Shown one piece after another: positions 1-7,326 of a DNA stretch of 64,000 nucleotides. The stretch is taken from contig NZ_JH806634.1 of the NCBI RefSeq assembly GCF_000295095.1, forward strand, positions 421,092-485,091, read 5' to 3'. Positions within the stretch are counted from its first letter, which is position 1. Every line of letters starts with the position of its first letter. Origin of the DNA: Actinomyces timonensis DSM 23838. Its GTDB lineage: Bacteria > Actinomycetota > Actinomycetes > Actinomycetales > Actinomycetaceae. The notes under the pieces are model-generated. The model saw only the letters and a program-made list of their open reading frames with translations. It was not told the origin of the DNA and ran no database searches. The translations under genes and the position numbers were made by a program.

Positions 1-380
1 ACAAGGCCGAGCTGGTCAGGCCCCATGGGCTGTTCAGGGACCTTCAGGACGTCGAGATCGCCACCGCGCGGTGGGTGCACTGGTACAACACGGCCCGGCC
101 CCACTGGGCGATCTCCATGCAGACGCCCGTTGAGCACGAGGCCGCCTGGGCCCTCCAGGCCCCCACCACCGACACCGACGCCGGCGCCGGACTCGCCGAG
201 GCGGCGCCACCAGACCCCGGACAGCGCCAACCCGCGCTAGCCGGAACCAGACAAACAAGCCTCCACAAAACCCGGGGCTTGACACTACCTCGTGCCAGAC
301 CAAGACACCAACCAGCTCACCACCACCGCCACCTGCCTCCCACCCTTCGACAGCATCCTGAGATGGCGAGCAACCGATGA
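1..380 (+). pseudogene. IS3-family transposase (OrfB) C-terminal fragment
   Basis: The frame is open from the window edge and stops at 378-380. Its first 60 or so residues read like the end of an IS3-type DDE integrase: a short KAELVRPHG stretch, then RWVHWYNTARPHWAI and a TPVEHEAAW motif. This YNxxRPH...PxE arrangement is typical of the C-terminus of IS3-family OrfB, which carries out cut-and-paste or copy-out transposition. The homologous part probably ends near base 285, after SLHKTRG, and the remaining codons look like readthrough into flanking DNA. The 5' part lies outside the window, so whether the element is intact cannot be judged. It marks the left end as a mobile region. Confidence 0.75.
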
Positions 381-465
381 CGTGGAGGGCACGGAGGGAG
401 AGACGAAGGTCATAGGAGGCGCCGAACGCGCTGGGCCAGAGCCCACCACCGACGACGAAGTCGAA

Positions 466-504
466 AGGGGCGACGAAGTCGGAACAACCGACCTCGTCGC
501 CCCT
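466..504. repeat. long hairpin, 17-bp arms
   Basis: Bases 466-482 are the reverse complement of 488-504 with one mismatch, around a 5-base loop (aacaa). An 11-base word (cgacgaagtcg) just upstream at 453-463 recurs inside the left arm at 471-481. The hairpin lies downstream of the transposase tail in a stretch without genes. It could be a terminator without a T-run or part of an element end. Confidence 0.6.
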
Positions 505-591
505 CGACCGGCTCACGTCGCGGCCCGCTCAGCTCGCCGTGGGGTCCCAGATCTGGCCGAAACCAGCCAAAACACCCCGGTTTCCATACAA

Positions 592-626
592 AAACCCACG
601 TCATGGGACGACCATGACGTGGGTTT
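592..626. terminator. perfect 15-bp hairpin, probable bidirectional terminator
   Basis: Bases 592-606 and 612-626 are perfect reverse complements around a 5-base loop (gacga). The arms begin with AAA and end with TTT, so either strand yields a short U-run. It lies between the rightward transposase fragment and the leftward DUF2283 gene, as expected for a bidirectional terminator. Nothing else was recognised between 381 and 821. Confidence 0.7.
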
Positions 627-821
627 GAGTGCTATGCAATTGGTCGGGCTGGCCAGAGGCCTGAGCAGTCACGAAGCGGGGCTCCTTTGCGAGGCCGGCG
701 GGGTGTCCGCCGTGCACTCGTGGGAGTGTATCTCCGTAGCGTGAGAGCCAGGCTGTCTCCTGACCTGGATGGAATCCGCAGAGAGTTGCGATGTGGTCTC
801 AGAGCGCGAGGGGCGGTTGGG

Positions 822-1157
822 TCAGACGAAGACCATTCCTCTATCGACCGCAGTACGTGCCTTCACCTCGGCGTCGGGCGCCGAAGCGGCAGTGAAGCGC
901 AGGGAGTGGCTGAGCGTCGGTAGGAGCGACGCCAGGAACGACTCGTCGCGCGAGTGGATGTGCAGCTTGCTGCGCAGATCGGTCAAGGGGAAGACCGCCG
1001 TCATGCGCAGGATCTCGATGCCGACAGCGACCCCGTACTCGTCAAGGTCGACGAGCACGTCGTCGGAGAACTCGTCGGTCTGAACGATGGGGTTGGTGGA
1101 CAGGGAGATGTAGCACGTGCCGACGGCGGGATCGACCGTGATCTTCCGGTTGGTCAT
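822..1157 (-). CDS. DUF2283 family protein
   Basis: The 111-residue product has the DUF2283 signature in its first half: a short TCYISLS strand, then DDVLVDLDEYGVAVGIEIL, matching the family pattern of an acidic strand-turn-strand ending in GIEIL. The last 55 residues are extra and unrecognised. The ATG at 1155-1157 is preceded by GAGGAGA at good spacing; an upstream in-frame ATG would run into the neighbouring gene. It is the last gene of a leftward run with a DUF4258-like gene and a DUF6941 gene. DUF2283 proteins are often encoded beside DUF4258 proteins, and the pair has been suggested to act like a toxin-antitoxin module. No biochemical role is established. Confidence 0.75.
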   Translation of the reverse strand: MTNRKITVDPAVGTCYISLSTNPIVQTDEFSDDVLVDLDEYGVAVGIEILRMTAVFPLTDLRSKLHIHSRDESFLASLLPTLSHSLRFTAASAPDAEVKARTAVDRGMVFV

Positions 1158-1212
1158 GGTCTCAGTGTCTCCTCGGGTAGGGGGCCACAGTAGCCGATCA
1201 GCCGTTGGCGAT

Positions 1213-1368
1213 TCAGCCCTTGATGAAGCACGTGATGATTGTGACTGTTCCATTGCCGGGCATCGTCAAGGCTGGGTTGTTGAGAGCGGCGCTGATGGCC
1301 TCATCGCTGATGCCGCGCTGACGCGCTCGGCTCGAGCCATGGTGGGACCAGACGAAGGAGATGGCCAC
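1213..1368 (-). CDS. small DUF4258-like protein
   Basis: This 51-codon frame opens with GTG two bases after the stop of the upstream DUF6941 gene, with GAGGA about 8 bases before the GTG. The product contains HHGSSRARQRGISDEAI and AALNNPALTMPG, then a hydrophobic strand. That resembles the core of DUF4258 proteins (a basic Hxx..RxxERGIxxxxI..AL.NP pattern), which are small RNase-fold-like proteins often paired with DUF2283. It is short for the family (usually 70-100 residues) and lacks the usual C-terminal strands, so it may be a minimal or truncated member. The family call rests on motif resemblance only. Confidence 0.5.
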   Translation of the reverse strand: MAISFVWSHHGSSRARQRGISDEAISAALNNPALTMPGNGTVTIITCFIKG

Positions 1369-1370
1369 TT

Positions 1371-1790
1371 TCAGTCCTCAGGTGACGGCTGTGACACGTC
1401 GAAACGCAGCACGCGGTCGATCCCGTCGGTGTCCTCAAGATCGACCTCCACCTGGTAAAGGCCGGGTGTGAGAAGCGGCAAGCTCACCTGCACTGCGAAC
1501 ACGATGCCTCGGCGATGACCTCGGTAAGGGGGATGAGTGCTCTCCGAGGCGTCAAGGATGCTCGTCGCCTCGATGGACGCGCCTTCGTCACCTGGCGCGA
1601 TGATGCGCAGGCTCATGCTGACAGCATCCCTCGTTGGCTCATCGCAGCGCAGGCGGCCCGCGATGGAGAACATCGCCACGGAGGGGAGCGAGTCAACCTC
1701 CAGGCTGGTCAGCGATGCGCCGACCGCAGTCAGGGTGCCGTTCTGGATCGTGGCATAGTCCGCGAGGAAGGCGTAGTCGAGGTCGAGCAT
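1371..1790 (-). CDS. DUF6941 family protein
   Basis: The 139-residue product starts with LDYAFLADYATIQNGTLTAVGAS, the opening of the DUF6941 family (a small beta-sandwich-like protein of unknown function). Regular beta-strands follow, including LRIIAPGD and a C-terminal LYQVEVDLEDTD segment. The ATG at 1788-1790 has only a weak AGGA upstream. It is the first gene of a compact leftward run with the DUF4258-like and DUF2283 genes, and it follows the winged-helix operon by 40 bases, so all six genes could share a transcript. The role is unknown. Confidence 0.6.
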   Translation of the reverse strand: MLDLDYAFLADYATIQNGTLTAVGASLTSLEVDSLPSVAMFSIAGRLRCDEPTRDAVSMSLRIIAPGDEGASIEATSILDASESTHPPYRGHRRGIVFAVQVSLPLLTPGLYQVEVDLEDTDGIDRVLRFDVSQPSPED

Positions 1791-1830
1791 GGCGGAATCC
1801 TATGGGACTGAACCAGGGCTGTCATCGGAC

Positions 1831-2133
1831 TCACTCGCCGGCGATGGCGCGCAGGGCGGCAAGGTGTGCGTTCCATTCCTGGCGGCCGCTCTTGGTCAGT
1901 GACATCCAGGTGCGGGGGCGCTTGCCGACGTAGCCCTTGCGAATACGCACCAGCCCCAGTGATTCCAGCTGCGAGCCCTGGCGGCTCAGCACGGAGTCGG
2001 AGACCTGGAGCATGTCGCGCAGGGTCGGGAAGTCGATCTCCTCGGCGGCCGCGAGCGAGGCCACGAGGGAGAAGCGCACGGGATGCATGAGCGCCTCGTT
2101 GAGCTGATGGCGGGGATGCGGCTCGGCGCTCAT
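1831..2133 (-). CDS. winged-helix transcriptional regulator
   Basis: The 100-residue product is a single winged helix: N-terminal helix with HPVRFSLVASLAAAEEIDF, recognition region VSDSVLSRQGSQLESLGLVRI, then a wing with RPRTWMSLTKSGRQEW. This matches the small ArsR/MarR-like regulators that control a linked membrane protein (HTH_34 type). Its start overlaps the stop of the upstream membrane-protein gene by 4 bases, so the two are translationally coupled. It probably represses its own operon; no ligand-binding part is visible. Confidence 0.8.
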   Translation of the reverse strand: MSAEPHPRHQLNEALMHPVRFSLVASLAAAEEIDFPTLRDMLQVSDSVLSRQGSQLESLGLVRIRKGYVGKRPRTWMSLTKSGRQEWNAHLAALRAIAGE

Positions 2134-2606
2134 TGGCGGGCCTCTCGCCATGCGCCCCACGTGGTCAGCGCGGTCAGCGCGATGATCGAGGTGAGGGTGA
2201 ACCAGAGCTCGCCCTTCCAGATGCTGGTCATGCCGATCATGCTGATCCCCCAGAGGATGGCCCAGGCGATGATCGTCCGCGCCCAGCGCCGGCCAAAGCC
2301 CGCTTTGACGTACCGGACGGAGGAGAACATGGCGACGCTGAGGATGATGATCCAGGCCAAGGAAACCGCGATCACCAACCAGACCAGGTGCTGGTCGGTG
2401 CCGGTGAGCAGGTGCATGGCGACCACGGACATGGAGCACAGGGCGCCGAGGGCCAGGAGGAACGCGCTGGGCGCCTGGCTAGCTCCTGCGCGCGTGGCGC
2501 TATCGGCCTGGTGCGCCTGGCCGAGGAGCTCACGAGCGCGCTCGGCGTCAATGCCCGCCGACGGCGTCGGGTCAGTGGCCTCGGGGTGCTGGGGGCGCAT
2601 GCTCAT
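2130..2606 (-). CDS. four-helix membrane protein, unknown function
   Basis: The 158-residue product has a hydrophilic N-terminus of about 45 residues and then about four hydrophobic segments: around 47-66, 74-97, 110-127 and 136-150. A WARTIIAWAILWG segment is typical of small actinobacterial membrane proteins encoded with winged-helix regulators. The start overlaps the preceding gene by 4 bases and its end overlaps the regulator by 4 bases, so the three form a tight operon. No enzymatic motif is visible. Confidence 0.65.
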   Translation of the reverse strand: MSMRPQHPEATDPTPSAGIDAERARELLGQAHQADSATRAGASQAPSAFLLALGALCSMSVVAMHLLTGTDQHLVWLVIAVSLAWIIILSVAMFSSVRYVKAGFGRRWARTIIAWAILWGISMIGMTSIWKGELWFTLTSIIALTALTTWGAWREARQ

Positions 2607-2824
2607 GCCTCCTCCTTGGGGGCGCGGGTGTGACGCTCGATGATCGCGATCATCGGGAACTGGACGATGCCAATGAGGGGCATGGCGATCATCATGGGGT
2701 CCTCTCGGAACATGCCGATGATGGAGGTGATGAGGAGGGAGATGAGGGCGACGGCGATGAGCACTCGCCCTGCTGGGCCCTCGAAGCGGGTAGTCCAACT
2801 GGGGTTCGGGGTGGCGGTCTGCAT
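2603..2824 (-). CDS. small two-helix membrane protein
   Basis: The 73-residue product has two hydrophobic segments, about residues 20-37 and 42-60, separated by MFREDP. The ATG at 2822-2824 is preceded by GGAGG at about 6 bases, so it is preferred over an upstream ATG at 2884. It is the first gene of the operon with the larger membrane protein and the winged-helix regulator. No family was recognised. Confidence 0.6.
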   Translation of the reverse strand: MQTATPNPSWTTRFEGPAGRVLIAVALISLLITSIIGMFREDPMMIAMPLIGIVQFPMIAIIERHTRAPKEEA

Positions 2825-2975
2825 GGTGGCCTCCGGGGGGATCTGCTGAGCGGGCCGGTTGTCCGCATGGCATGAGAGTAGCAAGTACTTTCCAAACTGA
2901 CAAGTAGTTGTGGTGCGGGGACTTCTTTCGCGTCTTTCGAGGGTGTTGCGCCGCGAGCGCGCGCCTCAGCGGGGC

Positions 2976-2991
2976 GTACACTTTTCTGTAC
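2976..2991. promoter_or_regulatory. candidate YefM operator
   Basis: A GTACA half-site at 2976-2980 faces TGTAC at 2987-2991 across 6 bases, 26 bases before the yefM start. The E. coli YefM operator is built on TGTACA hexamers, so this inverted pair is a reasonable autoregulatory site. It lies between the divergent membrane-protein operon and yefM. The call rests on motif and position only. Confidence 0.4.
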
Positions 2992-3016
2992 TTTCCGCTC
3001 TAGGAGGCCTGTCGCT

Positions 3017-3274
3017 ATGAAGACCATGAGCTACACCGAGTCTCGCGCCCGCTACGCGGAGGTGCTCGATTCCGTCGTCGACGATTGCGAGGAGGTTGTC
3101 ATCACGCGCGCTGGCCGGGAGCCCGCCGTCATCGTCTCCCTCGCCGAGTACCAGTCCCTCAAGGAGACCGACTACCTGCTGCGCAACCCTGCCAATGCCA
3201 AGCGCCTTCTCGCGTCGGTCGCTCGGTCCCGGACTGGCCAGGACACTTACCACGAGCTCATCGAGGACGACTGA
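3017..3274 (+). CDS. yefM: YefM-type antitoxin (Phd/YefM family)
   Basis: The 85-residue product opens with MKTMSYTESRARYAEVLDSV and continues with EEVVITRAGREPAVIVSLAEYQSLKETDYLL, the standard Phd/YefM DNA-binding fold. The acidic C-terminus (ELIEDD) fits the toxin-wrapping tail. AGGAGG sits 9 bases before ATG 3017, so the second ATG nine bases on is less likely. The toxin gene starts one base after its stop. By family knowledge it neutralises YoeB and represses the pair together with the toxin. Confidence 0.92.
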   Translation: MKTMSYTESRARYAEVLDSVVDDCEEVVITRAGREPAVIVSLAEYQSLKETDYLLRNPANAKRLLASVARSRTGQDTYHELIEDD

Positions 3275-3275
3275 C

Positions 3276-3539
3276 GTGGGCCTCGCATGGGACGACTCCG
3301 CGTGGGAGGACTACCTGTGGTGGCAGGCGAACGACCGCAAGGTGCTCAAGCGCATCAATCTCCTCCTGCGCGACATACAGCGGTCGGGGCATGATGGGAT
3401 CGGCAAGCCCGAGCCCCTGAGATTCCAGTTGTCTGGCTACTGGTCGAGACGCATCACTGATGAGCACCGGCTCGTCTACCGCGTCGACGATGCTGGCGAT
3501 ATTCACGTCGTCGCCTGCCGCCACCACTACGGCGAGTGA
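3276..3539 (+). CDS. yoeB: YoeB-type ribosome-dependent mRNA interferase
   Basis: The 87-residue product begins at a GTG one base after the yefM stop and ends in the classic CRHHYGE. Residues E46, R65 and H83 fall at the same positions as the catalytic set of E. coli YoeB, and the preceding DEHRLVYRV strand is conserved. YoeB binds the ribosomal A site and cuts mRNA after the second base of the codon. Nothing in the sequence suggests loss of activity. The pair sits beside other accessory genes and a transposase remnant, which fits horizontal acquisition. Confidence 0.92.
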   Translation: MGLAWDDSAWEDYLWWQANDRKVLKRINLLLRDIQRSGHDGIGKPEPLRFQLSGYWSRRITDEHRLVYRVDDAGDIHVVACRHHYGE

Positions 3540-3629
3540 GACCGCGGCCTGCCGTTCTAGGCGTGTCGCCTCCTCCACCCCGGCCGTTCCTTCCAAGGCG
3601 TGGTCCGCTGCTCCCGCTACTCTCGCCCC

Positions 3630-4028
3630 ATGGCACTGACACTGGGATTCATCGGGATCGTCACCCGCGACATGGCCGCCTCCCTCGCCTTCTACCGCGC
3701 GCTCGGTGTGCCGATCCCCGAGGGGGCTGAGGCCGAGCCGCATGTGGACGCCCGCCTGGATGACGACACCGCGCTCGCCTGGGACACAGTGGATGTCATC
3801 CGCTCCTTCCACCCTGACTACGCCGCGGCCGAGGGCGGGCACCGCATCGCCCTCGCCTTCCGCCAGGAGAGCCCCGAGGAGGTCGACTCCCTCTACTCCA
3901 GGCTCACCGCCGCTGGCTACGAGGGGGCCGTCGAGCCGTGGGACGCCTTCTGGGGCCAGCGCTACGCCACCGTGCTGGACCCCGACGGCAACGCCATCGA
4001 CCTCTTCGCCGTCCTGCCCTCCCACTGA
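3630..4028 (+). CDS. VOC (glyoxalase/bleomycin-resistance) family protein
   Basis: The 132-residue product is a single VOC domain: a first beta-alpha-beta unit with LGFIGIVTRDMAASLAFYRALG, and a second ending in YATVLDPDGNAIDLFAVLP. The DPDGNxIDLF strand usually carries a metal-binding acidic residue. There is no His at the usual first metal position, so a binding or non-canonical role is possible. Start 3630 gives the family's usual N-terminus. The substrate cannot be inferred. Confidence 0.8.
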   Translation: MALTLGFIGIVTRDMAASLAFYRALGVPIPEGAEAEPHVDARLDDDTALAWDTVDVIRSFHPDYAAAEGGHRIALAFRQESPEEVDSLYSRLTAAGYEGAVEPWDAFWGQRYATVLDPDGNAIDLFAVLPSH

Positions 4029-4123
4029 TCCGGGCTCGTGCCCGCCGGACGCTTGGGGACGGGGTCGGGGCGGAGACCTAGTGGATCGGCACGCTCAGCG
4101 CCTCGCGCCAAGACGGAAAGCCG

Positions 4124-4248
4124 CATGATTCCAAGGTTCTGCTCCAGGCCCTCGACGCGCTGAGAATCTCCCATGTGCATCAGCGCCGCCGATGCGCATT
4201 CGAGGACTTGCGAGCACTTCATCGATTCTGGAAAACGTTGGAATCATG
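4124..4248. repeat. 125-bp segment bounded by 11-bp inverted repeats
   Basis: The word catgattccaa at 4124-4134 returns as its exact reverse complement at 4238-4248. The right copy contains the stop codon of the AraC gene. A short segment with perfect terminal inverted repeats could be a MITE-like insertion at the 3' end of that gene, or a long-range stem acting as a terminator. No second copy was noticed in this window. Confidence 0.35.
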
Positions 4249-4957
4249 TGGAAGTGGACGAGGGCAGCGCGTTCTGAGCGTGCCGAACCGCGATCCGCGC
4301 CGGACTCGCGCCCACCAGGCGCGCGAAGTCCCGGCACATATGGGCCTGATCGGCGTAACCCGCGTCTGCCGCCACCCGGCCCAGCCCCATGCCGCCCGCG
4401 ATGAGCGCCCGGGCGCGCTCGGCCCGCCGGATCTGCCGCAGGGTCGCATAGCCATAGCCGAAGGCGCTCAGCATCCGACGGCGCAGAGTCCTCTCCGAGC
4501 ACTCCAATCGCAGAGCGACCTCAGTGGCTCCCAGGCCCGCATCCGCTGCCCTCGATACGAGGACCGTCCACGGCTCAGGGTCTCCCAGCGATGGCGTCAG
4601 GGGAGCGAGCTCGGCGCGCGGCTCCGCTGACTCCCACGCCCTCAGCATGAGATCGCGCAGGGGAGCGGAGCCGCAGAGCGTGGAATCGAGAGAGTCAAGG
4701 TGGACAACCTGGTCCCGCAGCGCTGGCAGGCACTCTGGTAAGAGGCGCAGCCCCGTCCCCGCGGACATCCTCAGCCCGAGCATCCCCTGCGCATCGGTCT
4801 CGGACGAGCGCAACCAACGGGTCTGCGGGCCGCATACCCACACGGCATCGCCATCGGCGATGAGGTCGACGCAGCCATCGGCCGGGACCTCAGCGGGGGC
4901 TCCATTCTGGGAGCGCCACACCACCGCCCCGGGTCCCAGGTAGGCCTCAGTGAACAC
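4244..4957 (-). CDS. AraC-family transcriptional regulator
   Basis: The 237-residue product has an N-terminal cupin-like region (residues 1-120, with the P-x-DGCVDLI motif common in this subgroup) and a C-terminal double HTH. The HTH part shows ECSERTLRRRMLSAFGYGYATLRQIRRAERAR and GRVAADAGYADQAHMCRDFARLVGASPA in separate helices. The start is a GTG at 4955-4957 with AGGA upstream. Its end lies inside an 11-bp inverted repeat, so the last residues may have been altered by insertion. No linked target gene is evident; TfoX-like and AlkD-like genes lie divergently. Confidence 0.82.
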   Translation of the reverse strand: MFTEAYLGPGAVVWRSQNGAPAEVPADGCVDLIADGDAVWVCGPQTRWLRSSETDAQGMLGLRMSAGTGLRLLPECLPALRDQVVHLDSLDSTLCGSAPLRDLMLRAWESAEPRAELAPLTPSLGDPEPWTVLVSRAADAGLGATEVALRLECSERTLRRRMLSAFGYGYATLRQIRRAERARALIAGGMGLGRVAADAGYADQAHMCRDFARLVGASPARIAVRHAQNALPSSTST

Positions 4958-5089
4958 TCGATCATCCTGGCATAGGGGCCGGCTGCCCGCGCGAGGGAGA
5001 CGTCGAGGCTGTCCATTCCATCCAAGATCGCGCGGCTCCGCGCGTCTACTGTGGGAACGCCAAGGAGCGCGCGAGGAAGGAGGGCCGGC

Positions 5090-5515
5090 ATGAGTGCCGA
5101 GCAGGACAAGCGCCGAGGACGCGACGGAGCCGTGAACGGGGGAGCCCCCTCCGGGGCCGGGGCGGCGGAGGCGGCGGCCAAGGAAGCCTCCAAGGCGGCT
5201 GACAGGGCGCTTGTCGAGGAGCTCCTTGAGGCCCTCGAGCCCCTCGAGGCCCGGGCGCGCGCCATGTTCGGCGCGTGGACGGTCTACCTCGACGACAAGC
5301 CGCTGGGGATTGTCGGGGATGGGGGCGTCTATATCAAGCGCTCCAGCGCTGATCGCCTCCTGGCCCGGCTAACCCGTCCCGCCAGCCCGTACCCCGGGGC
5401 CAAGGAGCATTGGCTCCTCCCGCCGAAGCTGCTGCGCGAGAGCCCCGACGATGTGCGCGAGCTGCTCTCCGCGGTTGCCGCCGCGCTCCCCGCGCGCCCC
5501 AAGCGGGGGCGGTGA
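5090..5515 (+). CDS. TfoX N-terminal domain protein
   Basis: The 141-residue product has an Ala-rich charged N-terminus of about 35 residues, then a TfoX/Sxy N-domain with EARARAMFGAWTVYLDDKPLGI and GGVYIKRSSADR. The family's hallmark is RxMFGGxxxYxxGxxFA followed by LYLK. The usual C-terminal TfoX domain is absent, as in most actinobacterial members. AGGAGG precedes ATG 5090. In gamma-proteobacteria the full protein controls competence, but the role of single-domain actinobacterial forms is unknown. Confidence 0.75.
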   Translation: MSAEQDKRRGRDGAVNGGAPSGAGAAEAAAKEASKAADRALVEELLEALEPLEARARAMFGAWTVYLDDKPLGIVGDGGVYIKRSSADRLLARLTRPASPYPGAKEHWLLPPKLLRESPDDVRELLSAVAAALPARPKRGR

Positions 5516-5590
5516 GGGGCCGGCTCGACGCGAGACGCGGTGAGGGAGTAGAGCGCTGCCAGGTTGGGCCGGATCTGGAACACTAGCGCT

Positions 5591-6364
5591 ATGGCTCAAA
5601 CAATGGAGACTGAGGAAGCGATGCGGGCCATGGGCGCGCACCGCATGTGCTCGGAGCAAGGATTGAGACCGGGCGAGACGGGCGCCAGCGCACTCATCCA
5701 TGACCTCCGCGAGGCCCTGGCCGCCGCAGGCGATCCGGCCCGCGCCGAGCAGGAACGCGCCTACCTCAAATCGACGATGCCGATGCACGGGGTCGGCGTG
5801 CCCAAGACCCGCAAGATCGCCCAGAGCTTCGCCGCCGGCTATCCGGATCTCTGGAGAGAGGCCGCCACATGGGAGGCCGCGCTGCGCGAGCTCTGGGACG
5901 GCGCCACCCACCGCGAGGAGCGCAACGCCGCCTTGGCCATCGTCCGCTCCAAGCACTCGGCCCCGCACGCCGCCCGCATGGAATCCCTCGCCCTCTACGA
6001 GCACTTCCTGCGCACGGGCCAGTGGTGGGACCTCGTCGATGAGACCTCCCATGCCGTCGGCCTCGTGGTGCGCGCCCACCCCGCTGCGGCCGCCCGCATG
6101 CGCGCCTGGGCCGTCGACCCCGACCTCTGGGTGCGCCGCAGCTCGATCATCTGCCAGCTCCAGCACAAGGCGGACACCGACCTGGCGCTCCTGACCAGCG
6201 TCATCGAGGCGAATATCGACGACGGCGAGTTCTTCATCCGCAAGGCCATCGGCTGGGCGCTGCGCGACTACGCCCGCACCGACGGTGACTGGGTGCGCGC
6301 CTTCGTCGCCGACCACCCCGGCCTGTCCCCGCTCAGCTGTCGCGAGGCCCTCAAGCACCTGTGA
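5591..6364 (+). CDS. DNA alkylation repair protein (AlkD-like HEAT glycosylase)
   Basis: The 257-residue product is an array of HEAT-like helices of the AlkC/AlkD superfamily: TMPMHGVGVPKTRKIAQSF near the start, then RNAALAIVR, WWDLVDETSH and WVRRSSIICQLQHK. The WDLVD motif carries the aspartate needed for release of alkylated purines, and the WVRR stretch forms the DNA-facing surface. The final helices (IRKAIGWALRDYARTD) are also conserved. It removes bulky or N3/N7-alkylated bases from DNA. The start at 5591 is the first that leaves out low-complexity upstream codons. Confidence 0.85.
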   Translation: MAQTMETEEAMRAMGAHRMCSEQGLRPGETGASALIHDLREALAAAGDPARAEQERAYLKSTMPMHGVGVPKTRKIAQSFAAGYPDLWREAATWEAALRELWDGATHREERNAALAIVRSKHSAPHAARMESLALYEHFLRTGQWWDLVDETSHAVGLVVRAHPAAAARMRAWAVDPDLWVRRSSIICQLQHKADTDLALLTSVIEANIDDGEFFIRKAIGWALRDYARTDGDWVRAFVADHPGLSPLSCREALKHL

Positions 6365-6452
6365 AGCGAACGCTCCCGACCGACGCGTGTGGAAAGCCCG
6401 CTTGGCGGGTCGACGTGGCGGAGGGTGAGTGATCAACCTCTTGAGCGGAAGC

Positions 6453-6468
6453 GCGTAAACGTTTACGC
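6453..6468. promoter_or_regulatory. LacI-family operator palindrome
   Basis: A perfect 16-bp palindrome, gcgtaaac/gtttacgc, with the central CG typical of LacI/GalR-family operators. It lies 51 bases upstream of the damaged dehydrogenase gene. A broken LacI-family gene lies downstream in the same locus and was probably its regulator. Confidence 0.75.
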
Positions 6469-6518
6469 CTCTGTGCGCAGCCACTCGTCGCACGCTCACC
6501 GGAATTCAAGGAGGAATC

Positions 6519-7325
6519 ATGAGCGAGTAGCTCTCCATCGGCATCATCGGCACCGGGGTCATGGGCTCCGACCATGCCCACAACCTCGCCCGGGGCGTGC
6601 GCGGCGCCCGCCTGGCCGCCATCGCCGACGCGGACGTCCCCCGCGCCGAGGCGCTGGCCGCCTCCCTCGGCGGCCCGCGGGTCTTCGGCGACGGCGAGGA
6701 GATGATCTCCTCGGGCGCCGTCGACGCCGTCATCATCGCCGCCCCGGACCCCTTCCACGCCCCTCTCGCCCTCGCCTGCCTCGAAGCGGGCCTGCCCGTC
6801 CTGTGCGAGAAGCCGCTGGTGCCCACGGCCGCCGAGGCCGTCGAGGTGGTGCGCGCCCATGACGCCCTGCCCGCGCCGCTCATGACGGTCGGCTTCATGC
6901 GCCGCTTCGATCCCGGCTACCTCGCCCTGCGCGACGCCGCCGGAGTCCTGCACACCGTTGAGCTCCAGGTCCATGCCCAGTACGGCTACGACGTGCGCTG
7001 CGAGCTCGTCTGCGAGCGCGCCTCCGTCGAACTGCCCCCCGTTCCCGCGCTCGTGGAGGCCGATGAGGTGATCGTCTCCACCGAGCTCGCGCGGCGCTCG
7101 GCCTACCCGGCCGACTGGCGACCGCGCTTCGCCGCCGCCTACCGGGCCGAGCTCGCCGCCTGGGTCGAGGCCAGTCTGGAGCACCGCCCGCCCGAGGGCG
7201 GCGCCACCGCCCGCGACGCCCTGCGCGCCACCGTGCTCGCCGAGTCCGTGGTGCGCTCCATGGAGCAGGACGGCGCCCGCGTGGCCGTGCCCGCGGTCGA
7301 CGACGTTCTCGCCGGGAGGGCCTGA
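6519..7325 (+). pseudogene. Gfo/Idh/MocA oxidoreductase (inositol dehydrogenase-like), nonsense codon plus internal deletion
   Basis: A strong AAGGAGG precedes ATG 6519, but the fourth codon is TAG (6528-6530), followed in frame by LSIGIIGTGVMGSDHAHNL, the intact Rossmann nucleotide-binding start. Translation from the next ATG (6561) would lose the GxGxxG loop. EKPLVPTAAEAVE (the cofactor-side lysine) is present. After GFMRRFDPGYLALRDAA the sequence jumps directly to GVLHTVELQVHAQYGYDVRCELV. In the family about 70-80 residues lie between these two parts, including the HE..D substrate-binding and catalytic region. The frame is 268 codons against about 340 in intact homologues. Both defects would abolish NAD-dependent polyol oxidation. 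Confidence 0.82.
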
Positions 7326-7326
7326 C

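Noticed and set aside
3962-4222. Minus-strand open frame in the gap before the AraC gene
   Set aside because: The first 45 codons look protein-like, but it runs antisense into the VOC gene, has no ribosome site and no recognised family.
6561-7325. Intact short oxidoreductase starting at ATG 6561
   Set aside because: It would lack the GxGxxG nucleotide-binding loop, while a perfect ribosome site and the loop lie just upstream across a TAG codon. A broken gene is more likely.
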